Source: CAYPHA01 sp964410215
GTDB taxonomy: Bacteria; Calditrichota; Calditrichia; Calditrichales; CAYPHA01
DNA: 19,257 nucleotides
Assembly: GCA_964410215.1 (NCBI GenBank)
Contig: CAYPHA010000080.1
Span: forward strand, 1 to 19,257
Direction of reading: 5' to 3'
How positions within the stretch are numbered: the first letter of the stretch is position 1; every line of letters starts with the position of its first letter. Below are positions 1 through 6,233 of the stretch, one piece after another. The translations under genes were made by a program, and so were the position numbers. Under the pieces are notes generated by a model. The model ran no database searches, was not told the origin of the DNA, and saw nothing but the letters and a program-made list of their open reading frames with translations.

Positions 1-38
1 GTCCTGAAAAAAAATTCAAGTATTTTTTTATTTTATTA

Positions 39-1347
39 TCAAAGGCGATCTTTCTGTTTGATCCGCACCAGTCGAGCCTTCGTATGCGGAGCATCAAGGC
101 TAATCGTTTTTTTATATTTTTCGAATGATTCATTAATTGTAATAGTTTTCTCACCGATTTTGCGGAAATCGCCGTTTGATTGCGCCACGTTCCAGCATAT
201 TAAAGTAATGGCCATTGGAAATAATGACATCCTGTTCTTTTTCGGCCGCCGTGATCGCCCCGTCAAAACCGGTCCAGGATTGAACCGTGACCCCTTCCGC
301 TAATCCACCTTTGATAATTTCCGTCCAGCCGATCATCTTACGCCCTCTTGACCGGATGTACGCATTGACCTTCCCGAGCGCCCAGCTCTGGAGACCGTCT
401 TCATCCAGAACATTGAAATAAAAGGTAAACACATCATCATTTCCGAGACAATAATTATCCCGATAAAGCGCACCGACATTACGTTCATCTTCAAACGGAC
501 CGCCGGTACAGGATAATTCGGGAAAGGCATTCAGCGATGCGACGCAGTGCCCGGGAAATTCAATTTCAGGCACAACGGTTATGTGACGGTCAGCCGCATA
601 AGCGACAATGTCGTGGATATCCTCTTTGGTATAAAAGCCCGGATTAAGCTTCCCTTCCTTGTCTATCAGATTGGATCCGATGCTGACCAGTTTGGGATAC
701 CTGTCAATCTGGATCCGCCAGCCCTGGTCATCCGTTAAATGCAGATGCAGAATATTCATTTTATAGAACGCCAGCAAATCGATATATCTTTTAATAAAAT
801 CTATAGAAATGTACCGCCGGGCCACATCCAGCATTAATCCGCGCCATGCATAGGCGGGATGGTCGGCAATCTCCAACACCGGCACATTGATAAAATCGTT
901 TCCGGCAATATGTGAGAAGATCAGAATTTGTCGAAGCGTCGTCGTTGCATGAAAAAAACCTATTTCTGTTTCGGCTTCTATTAGGATTTCGTTTTTACTT
1001 ATTTTGATGTGATATGCATCCTGTCCGGGAGACTCCATTGAATCCGCGCGCCTGAAAATAATAGTATTAGCACTTCGCTTGCCTGTATTATCGACTATAA
1101 ATTGCTCAGAAAGACCCAGGATAGACTGAATGCGATTCTCGAGCAATGCCCCGGCATTCGCGATTGTTTCATCCGAATTGTCAACAACAATGTGAAGATG
1201 TTCATCCAGATGAAAGGTACCTTCGCCAGCAACAATAGATACCGGTTTTGGAATAACAGGCGGATTATTTTCCTGTCCGATACCGATGATAGGAATGCTC
1301 ACCAGTAAAAGTAATACTAGTAATAAACAATTTAACTTTGTGCGCAC
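39..1347 (-). pseudogene. Decayed GH20 beta-N-acetylhexosaminidase, catalytic segment lost
   Basis: An intact GTG-started frame runs from 1347 to 151 (398 codons), with a Shine-Dalgarno AAGGGAAG just upstream and a signal peptide (residues 1-24). Residues 30-160 match the GH20 N-terminal domain. The GH20 barrel follows, with DVARR (174-178), HLHLTDDQGWR (201-211) and EIEFPGH (261-267). After VFTFYFNVLDE (306-316) the protein jumps directly to DGLQSW (317-322). Family members carry about 30-40 residues here, including the HxGGDE motif with the catalytic Asp-Glu pair, so the catalytic residues are missing. The barrel is then cut after VIISNGHYFNML (374-385) and the frame stops. In another frame, 194 to 39 encodes a stretch (NGDFRKIGEKTITIN...KARLVRIK) resembling the F5/8 discoidin-like tail of full-length GH20 enzymes, which are usually 600-780 residues. 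At least two deletions, one of them frameshifting, explain this. A secreted, non-catalytic remnant could still be made. Assembly error is the alternative. Confidence 0.8.
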
Positions 1348-1415
1348 GTTTTTCTTCCCTTAAGTAATACAGTTACAGTACACGGATTGATTGAATGGAT
1401 ATCGCATTTATTTAT

Positions 1416-1444
1416 ATAATAAAAGAAATATCTTAATTATTCAA
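1416..1444 (-). promoter_or_regulatory. Candidate sigma-70-type promoter of the GH20 remnant
   Basis: On the minus strand TTGAAT (1444-1439) and TATTAT (1421-1416) are separated by 17 bases, about 70 bases upstream of the GTG start at 1347. This suggests the decayed gene has its own promoter and is not merely read through from the yifB gene upstream. The region is AT-rich, so a chance match is possible. Confidence 0.4.
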
Positions 1445-1532
1445 GATCATTACCTTATAAAGAAGTCATGTATATGCTTAATGAAGTGGAATTGCAATAG
1501 ATATAGCCCGGTTCATACGTCGATAAAGGGCC

Positions 1533-3074
1533 TCAACTCCACAGCGCCCGGTCCAGCGTGCGGTACTGGATCGCTTCGGCGACATGTTCGGAAGAAATAC
1601 GCGCGGCGCCGCTGAGGTCCGCGATGGTGCGGCCTACTTTAAGAATACGGTCATAAGCCCGTGCCGATAATCCGAGTTTCGTAATGGCGTTTTTCAGCAA
1701 CTCCTGGCCCTCTTCTTCAATACGGCAATAGCGGCGGATTTCCTTTGATTGCATATGGGTATTGCTGAAGATCTCCACTTCGTCGCGAAATCGTTCCTGC
1801 TGCACCTTCCGGGCCGTCTGAACCCGTTCACGTATCTTCGCTGATGATTCGCTTAACCGGTCCGATGACAGCTCCTTATAATTGATAGCCGGCACCTCTA
1901 TATGGATATCGATCCGGTCCAGCAGCGGGCCGGAGACCCGGGACAAATATTTCTGTATGTGTTGCGGCGAGCAATGGCAATCGTGTTGAGGTGAATTATA
2001 GTAGCCGCATGGACAGGGATTCATTGCGGCGATCATGGTAAATTTGGCCGGAAAAGATAGCGATAACGTTGCTCTGGAAATAGTCACGATACCGTCTTCC
2101 AGCGGCTGCCGGAGCACTTCCAGTACATTCTTTTTAAATTCCGGCAGTTCATCCAGGAAAAGCACACCGTGATGTGCCAGACTCACCTCCCCCGGACGCG
2201 GATAGCGTCCGCCTCCGACGAGGGCCGCATCGGATATGGTGTGGTGCGGCGAACGGAAGGGCCTGTCCGTTACCAATCCCCGGTCGATATCCAACAGTCC
2301 GACGACGGAATGAATTTTAGTAGTCGCGATGGCCTCCTTCAGCGTCATCTCCGGAAGAATGGTTGAAAAGCGCTTGGCCAGCATCGTTTTTCCCGATCCG
2401 GGTGGTCCGATCAGCAGAATATTATGTCCGCCGGCTGCCGCCACTTCCAGGGCCCGTTTGACATGGTACTGCCCTTTCACGTCCTCGAAATCGATGGACC
2501 GCTGTCGGCCGGCTTTTTTTTTCTTTATCGTTTCCCTGTCCAGGGCGGAAAACTCATTATATCCTTTGAGTAAATTGATCACATCCAGAAGAGAATGCAT
2601 GGGATAAATGTCAATTTTGCGCGTACCCATGCCGGCTTCAACCGCATTGCCTTCCGGGATAATTAGTTTTTCAAATCCCATTTTCTCCGCTTCGATGGCA
2701 ATGGAAAGCATTCCGTGGACCGGCTTAAGCTGCCCGTTAAGGGCCAGCTCACCGAGAATCATGAACTCCCGGAAGATTTCGGGATTGACATCACCCAACG
2801 CGGCCAGGATTCCAAGAGCAATAGGCAGATCATAGGAGGAACCTTCTTTTTTGAGGTCGGCAGGTGCCAGATTGATCGTAATACGTTTCTGAGGTATAAA
2901 GCGGTAACCGGAATTTTTGATAGCGGAAATGACCCGTTCCCTGCTTTCCCGCACGGCATTGTCGGGCAGACCGACCAGGTTATAAGCCGGTACATTGCCT
3001 TCCATATGCGTTTCCACCTCGATCAGGTGGGCATCGATCCCGATCAGCGCGGCCGTAAAAACTTTTGAGAACAT
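1533..3074 (-). CDS. YifB/ComM family Mg-chelatase-like AAA+ ATPase
   Basis: 513 residues, the full usual length of this family. Residues 1-170 form the ChlI-like N-terminal domain (VGLPDNAVRESRERV at 34-48, then ITINLAPADLKKEGSSYDLP at 65-84). The AAA+ core has a Walker A GPPGSGKT (223-230), a Walker B VLFLDE (304-309) and the family Cys cluster CPCG...CHC (354-368), which may bind metal. The C-terminal helical domain has the typical LGLSARAYDRILKVGRTIADL. E. coli YifB and Haemophilus ComM belong to this family; ComM is a hexameric helicase that promotes branch migration during natural transformation. The ATG start has AGGA 7 bases upstream. It ends 185 bases before the GH20 remnant, and its upstream neighbour is the vapC-like gene on the same strand. 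No competence genes are nearby, so the role here is inferred from family alone. Confidence 0.95.
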   Translation of the reverse strand: MFSKVFTAALIGIDAHLIEVETHMEGNVPAYNLVGLPDNAVRESRERVISAIKNSGYRFIPQKRITINLAPADLKKEGSSYDLPIALGILAALGDVNPEIFREFMILGELALNGQLKPVHGMLSIAIEAEKMGFEKLIIPEGNAVEAGMGTRKIDIYPMHSLLDVINLLKGYNEFSALDRETIKKKKAGRQRSIDFEDVKGQYHVKRALEVAAAGGHNILLIGPPGSGKTMLAKRFSTILPEMTLKEAIATTKIHSVVGLLDIDRGLVTDRPFRSPHHTISDAALVGGGRYPRPGEVSLAHHGVLFLDELPEFKKNVLEVLRQPLEDGIVTISRATLSLSFPAKFTMIAAMNPCPCGYYNSPQHDCHCSPQHIQKYLSRVSGPLLDRIDIHIEVPAINYKELSSDRLSESSAKIRERVQTARKVQQERFRDEVEIFSNTHMQSKEIRRYCRIEEEGQELLKNAITKLGLSARAYDRILKVGRTIADLSGAARISSEHVAEAIQYRTLDRALWS

Positions 3075-3141
3075 CCGCTAATCCTATTTAATCAACATAG
3101 CTATCGTTCCATTATTCACCTGATGCGCAGTGCAGTCCCCT

Positions 3142-3192
3142 CTTAAAAGAGTATCCATTTTGACGAATTCCATAAATTATTCGCTTAAAAGA
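3142..3192. repeat. Paired 9-bp direct repeat upstream of the yifB-like gene
   Basis: CTTAAAAGA occurs at 3142-3150 and again at 3184-3192, in each case followed by a similar trinucleotide. The starts are 42 bases apart, about four helical turns. Each copy also sits in a small dyad: CTCTT-AA-AAGAG at 3140-3151, and TATTC/GAATA arms at 3178-3182 and 3191-3195. They lie 68 bases and more upstream of the ATG at 3074. They could be binding sites for a regulator or chance matches in AT-rich DNA. No convincing -35/-10 pair was found here. Confidence 0.25.
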
Positions 3193-3238
3193 ATACACAC
3201 ATTTTTTAAGGAGAATGTTTTATTCTTCAAACCGCCAA

Positions 3239-3628
3239 TCACCAGATTACTGGAACATATCCCCATTCTTTGATTTGGCGGTCTTTGGAGATGAGATTTG
3301 ATTTAACCTGCATGGCCGTAGCAACAATAAACCGGTCAGCGGGATCACCGTGAAACTGACCTGGTAACCGTGTTGAAAGTACGGCAATTTGAGGATCGAT
3401 CGGAAGTAGTTTTATTCCGGGATAGTAAAGCGCCTGGTCTATCCAGAACTGAACATCAATACGTAGTTTGAGTCGCTCCTTGGAAACAAGCATGGCTATT
3501 TCCCAACAGGATATGACGCTTACACCCAGGGTATTTTCAGATTGTATCGTTTCCAGCGCCTTTTCTGAGATTAAATCCGTGCTATCATTTACCCAGAACA
3601 ACCAGGCATGGGTATCGAGGACAATCAT
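3239..3628 (-). CDS. PIN-domain ribonuclease toxin, VapC-like
   Basis: 129 residues, the normal size of a VapC-type PIN protein. The acidic residues that bind Mg2+ in PIN ribonucleases are visible: D5 in MIVLDTHAWLFW, E43 in SCWEIAML, D95 and D98 in HGDPADRFIVATA, and D116 in ISKDRQI. Known relatives cleave tRNA or other RNA and are silenced by the co-encoded antitoxin. Its ATG overlaps the stop of the antitoxin gene (ATGA, 3628-3625), so the two are translationally coupled with the antitoxin first. It is complete, with no missing key residue. The DTHAWLFW subgroup usually pairs with Phd/YefM-type antitoxins, as here. Confidence 0.92.
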   Translation of the reverse strand: MIVLDTHAWLFWVNDSTDLISEKALETIQSENTLGVSVISCWEIAMLVSKERLKLRIDVQFWIDQALYYPGIKLLPIDPQIAVLSTRLPGQFHGDPADRFIVATAMQVKSNLISKDRQIKEWGYVPVIW

Positions 3629-3852
3629 CGGTCAGCATCCCATTGCTCCCCAATGGGCGATATGACATCACCTATATAGGTAGCTGTATTTTTCAGTGGC
3701 TTTTCATGAAGGTCCTTCGTTTCATCCACAGGTACAATTTTCACAACGGGCTTCCCATGTTTGGTCACAATAAGAGGTTCATGCGTTCGCGCTACTTTAT
3801 CAATCAATGCCAGACATTGGGCTTTAAACGTTGCAGCTGCAGAAGTTGTCAT
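3625..3852 (-). CDS. Phd/YefM-type antitoxin
   Basis: 75 residues starting MTTSAAATFKAQCLALIDKV, followed by PLIVTKHGKPVVKIVPV. This is the classic Phd/YefM N-terminal DNA-binding fold, which acts as a dimeric autorepressor. The C-terminal part (about 45-75) would be the toxin-binding tail. A longer frame with GTG at 3876 exists, but I prefer ATG at 3852: AAGGA lies 9 bases before it, and the family normally begins a few residues before the xxATFKAxC motif. It is the first gene of the toxin-antitoxin pair and has a promoter-like sequence about 45 bases upstream, overlapped by an 8-bp palindrome. Confidence 0.9.
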   Translation of the reverse strand: MTTSAAATFKAQCLALIDKVARTHEPLIVTKHGKPVVKIVPVDETKDLHEKPLKNTATYIGDVISPIGEQWDADR

Positions 3853-3861
3853 AGTTAAAAT

Positions 3862-3866
3862 TCCTT
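3862..3866 (-). promoter_or_regulatory. Shine-Dalgarno deciding the antitoxin start
   Basis: AAGGA on the minus strand, 9 bases before ATG at 3852. The upstream GTG at 3876 has no comparable site and lies before this one. Confidence 0.55.
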
Positions 3867-3896
3867 TTATGGTCACTTTTTTTTGACTATAGTTTT

Positions 3897-3925
3897 ATAT
3901 TAATAACCAATTACATAAATAGCAA
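3897..3925 (-). promoter_or_regulatory. Candidate promoter of the toxin-antitoxin pair
   Basis: TTGCTA (3925-3920) and TAATAT (3902-3897) are separated by 17 bases, giving a short leader of roughly 40 bases before the antitoxin ATG. The perfect palindrome TATTAATA (3898-3905) overlaps the -10 element. That is the usual place for autorepression by a Phd-type antitoxin, though the operator role is inference. Confidence 0.45.
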
Positions 3926-3983
3926 GAGAATACTGATTAATTAAATGAAAAATTCCGGCTTACGTGGCATGAGCCAACATGAT

Positions 3984-4010
3984 CAGGTGATTTCTCTCTA
4001 AATCCACCTG
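3984..4010 (+). other. Hairpin with 10-bp stem and 6-base loop
   Basis: CAGGTGATTT (3984-3993), loop CTCTCT, then AAATCCACCTG (4000-4010). The arms pair over 10 bases with a single bulged C at 4004. A T-rich but interrupted stretch follows, so it is not a canonical intrinsic terminator. It could be an RNA structure, a protein site, or the remnant of a terminator from a lost plus-strand gene. Confidence 0.45.
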
Positions 4011-4040
4011 GAATCTTCCTCTTAATTTATGATTACAAAA

Positions 4041-4087
4041 CGGTACAGTATCCATAATTGTGTATTAAAAAGCGGTGCCGTATCATA
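4041..4087 (+). repeat. Spaced imperfect direct repeat upstream of the cupredoxin operon
   Basis: CGGTACAGTATCCATA (4041-4056) and CGGTGCCGTATCATA (4073-4087) match at 13 of 15 aligned positions plus one gap. The starts are 32 bases apart, about three helical turns. The two copies can also partly pair with each other (ACGGTAC with GTGCCGT, one G-U). This is consistent with a pair of regulator sites; the regulator is unknown. Confidence 0.4.
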
Positions 4088-4110
4088 CCACGCTTAATTA
4101 TAAGAAAATT

Positions 4111-4141
4111 CTTAATATTTCAATTGCTTAATATTTTATTG
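4111..4141 (+). repeat. Tandem 16/15-bp repeat, CTTAATATTT units
   Basis: CTTAATATTTCAATTG (4111-4126) is immediately followed by CTTAATATTTTATTG (4127-4141). The inverted repeat TAAGAA-AA-TTCTTA (4101-4114) overlaps the left copy. A weak -35 (TTGCTT, 4124-4129) lies across the junction. This is plausibly an operator or activator array for the plus-strand operon. Confidence 0.4.
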
Positions 4142-4234
4142 TACTCTATTTTATTTGTTTAGAAATATCAAATTGCAGGGTGGCATACCTTGTAAAATAA
4201 AAGCAGCAACAGATTCCAAATGTAATATACCGTT

Positions 4235-6205
4235 TTGCAGAAACGATCATCAACGTTTAAGTATATAAAAAGTCTGTCACCGGATATTCTGATTCTCACT
4301 TTCTTTTTATCCATATCTGTGATCAGTTTGCGGTTCATGACAGACGAACCCCGTCACCGTTCTATCCATATTGAAAACTTCCGGTATGGTAAAGAACCCT
4401 CGGCTATTTACTGCAACCGGGGTGACACCCTGCATCTGACGTTTTCTTCGCGGGATACAGGTCATTCGTTCTTCCTTGAAGAATTCGATATGGATGTAAA
4501 AGTATCTCCCGGCACCAATACGGTTCTCGTTTTCAAAACCAGTGATCCGACCGCTCCACCCGAAGTTAAAGAAGAGGTGGTTTTAGTCGCGGAACATACC
4601 GGCCCGCTGGGCTGGCTTGTTTCGAAAAGCAACTACCGCTGCCATGTCTGGTGCGGCCCGATGCACGCCTTTGAACACGGAAAACTCATCATCAATCCCA
4701 ACTGGCTGATGCATACGGGACTCGGCCTGCTGCTTGGTATTTTTTTTATCATGCACCGCAGATTCAGAGAAGCTGCCCGGGCCGGTTTCACACAGAATAC
4801 CATACCGACCAATACCGGTATGGATCTGCTCACTAAGTTTCCTCTACTGGCAAAACTGTTTTCAAAAAACTGGTTTCAGCCGGTGCTCATGATGGTGGCC
4901 TTCATCGTTCTTTATATTGTACTGCTCACCACCCTGTTCGGTACGCAAATGTCAGGCCGGAACCTGGGCGTCATGCTGGTCTGGACGGTCTGGCTGTTTC
5001 TGGTTGTCACGATCTTCACGCCTCTGGGGGGAAGAATATGGTGCATGGCCTGTCCCCTGCCTGCGATAGGTGAATTCATGCAGCGCGGTGCGCTTACACG
5101 CGTTCATAAGGGAAATACAAACGGCTACCGGAACCGGTTTTACGGTCTGTTCAGAAAGTGGCCTGATTTTTTAGCCAACGGCTGGCTGCGCTTATTTTTA
5201 TTCCTCATTACGGCCACCCTGTCAACAACCCTGGTTGCCAAACCACGAGCCACCGGCATTGCCATCCTGTTGCTCTTTATCGGCGCAACACTTATGGCCG
5301 GTGTCTGGGAATTACGTGCGTTCTGCCGCTATATCTGTCCGATCAACACCTTCATCAGCGTATATGGAAAACTGGGCAGGCTTTCCATTAGAAAAGCTGA
5401 TGCCGAAGTGTGCGCAAAGTGCCGGGCCGTTTTTTGTGAGAAAGGAAGCACACGGGGATGGCCCTGTCCGTACGGACTGAATGTACGGGATATCGACGAT
5501 AATTATGACTGTGGGTTGTGTACAGAGTGTGTGCGCAGTTGTCTCTATGACAATGTCGCCCTGCGATGGAACCGGTTTTCGGAAGATATAGGCATTAAGG
5601 AAAAAAGCCAGGCCTGGACAGCTATGGTCATGTTGGTTCTGGGCATCGTCTATACGATTGTATACCTGGGACACTGGCCGGTGATTCGTGATTATGTCAA
5701 TATCCTCGACAAAGGCAACTGGGATTTATTCGGTATTTATTCCGTTATTCTCTGGTCAGTTGCTCTCCTGCTTTTTCCGGGATTTTTCTGGTTAATGACC
5801 TTTTTGTCTAAACGTTTATCAGTAATAAAGCGAAGTACTTCAGAACTGATGATTTCTCTAACCGGCTATTTGTTGCCAATCGGACTGGCTGTCTGGATCG
5901 CTTTTGTCGTCCAGATGCTATTTGTAAACATTTCTTTTGTCGGACAATCCCTTTCCGATCCGTTTGGCTGGGGATGGAACCTGTTAGGACTCGCTGCTAC
6001 GCCATGGAAGCAGTTTCTACCCCGTATCACCCCCTGGCTCCAGGTTTTTATGGTGCTCTTTGGTTTCATCTACAGTCTGAGGAATCTGTGGCGTATCTGG
6101 AATACCAAAGTGGAAGATACCGTACGTGCTGTCCGGGGAATGATCCCACACTCCTTTTTGTTATTGTTTATTTGTCTGTTCTTAATCATCTTCTACGCAA
6201 ATTAG
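4235..6205 (+). CDS. Membrane protein: CuA-like cupredoxin domain fused to NapH/NosR-like iron-sulfur core
   Basis: 656 residues with about 11 predicted helices. After an N-terminal helix (about 17-35), residues 40-155 look like a periplasmic cupredoxin domain with GHSFF (H77) and CHVWCGPMH (C136, C140, H144). This is the C-x3-C-x3-H pattern of CuA sites in cytochrome oxidase subunit II and nitrous-oxide reductase. The polyferredoxin membrane core follows: IWCMACP (270-274), AFCRYICP (362-369), then two 4Fe-4S sets, C393-x2-C-x4-C-x9-C411P and C426-x2-C-x2-C-x3-C436. This arrangement recalls NapH, NosR and CcoG, which move electrons or mature metalloenzymes at the membrane. There is no FMN-binding domain, so it is not a standard NosR. 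More helices follow at about 461-479, 499-523, 539-565, 597-615 and 637-654. The TTG start is forced by an in-frame stop at 4223 and has no clear Shine-Dalgarno. First gene of a three-gene plus-strand cluster. Substrate unknown. Confidence 0.85.
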   Translation: MQKRSSTFKYIKSLSPDILILTFFLSISVISLRFMTDEPRHRSIHIENFRYGKEPSAIYCNRGDTLHLTFSSRDTGHSFFLEEFDMDVKVSPGTNTVLVFKTSDPTAPPEVKEEVVLVAEHTGPLGWLVSKSNYRCHVWCGPMHAFEHGKLIINPNWLMHTGLGLLLGIFFIMHRRFREAARAGFTQNTIPTNTGMDLLTKFPLLAKLFSKNWFQPVLMMVAFIVLYIVLLTTLFGTQMSGRNLGVMLVWTVWLFLVVTIFTPLGGRIWCMACPLPAIGEFMQRGALTRVHKGNTNGYRNRFYGLFRKWPDFLANGWLRLFLFLITATLSTTLVAKPRATGIAILLLFIGATLMAGVWELRAFCRYICPINTFISVYGKLGRLSIRKADAEVCAKCRAVFCEKGSTRGWPCPYGLNVRDIDDNYDCGLCTECVRSCLYDNVALRWNRFSEDIGIKEKSQAWTAMVMLVLGIVYTIVYLGHWPVIRDYVNILDKGNWDLFGIYSVILWSVALLLFPGFFWLMTFLSKRLSVIKRSTSELMISLTGYLLPIGLAVWIAFVVQMLFVNISFVGQSLSDPFGWGWNLLGLAATPWKQFLPRITPWLQVFMVLFGFIYSLRNLWRIWNTKVEDTVRAVRGMIPHSFLLLFICLFLIIFYAN

Positions 6206-6219
6206 AGTTTTTTATTAAT

Positions 6220-6226
6220 GAGAGGG
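6220..6226 (+). promoter_or_regulatory. Shine-Dalgarno supporting a TTG start
   Basis: GAGAGGG ends 7 bases before TTG at 6234. It makes this unusual start credible, and no other in-frame start precedes the membrane helix with equal support. Confidence 0.5.
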
Positions 6227-6233
6227 TTTCATA

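Larger units (their letters stand above)
3853..4234. other. Gene-free AT-rich divergent intergenic region
   Basis: No open frame, tRNA or known RNA is recognisable. It lies between the minus-strand toxin-antitoxin pair and the plus-strand cupredoxin/iron-sulfur operon, so it should carry promoters for both. The toxin-antitoxin promoter is at 3897-3925. Toward the plus operon there are, in order, a hairpin (3984-4010), a spaced imperfect direct repeat (4041-4087) and a tandem repeat (4111-4141). Plus-strand promoter candidates are weak; the best is TTGCTT (4124-4129), 17 bases, TATTTT (4147-4152), whose -35 overlaps the tandem repeat. Confidence 0.6.

Noticed and set aside
2715..3068. 117-codon plus-strand frame inside the yifB-like gene
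   Set aside because: Antisense to a highly conserved region of that gene; no independent support.
4235..6205. Annotation as NosR or as cytochrome oxidase subunit II
   Set aside because: There is no FMN-binding domain, no nosZ or oxidase subunit I nearby, and the cupredoxin part is fused to a polyferredoxin core, so neither name fits the whole protein.
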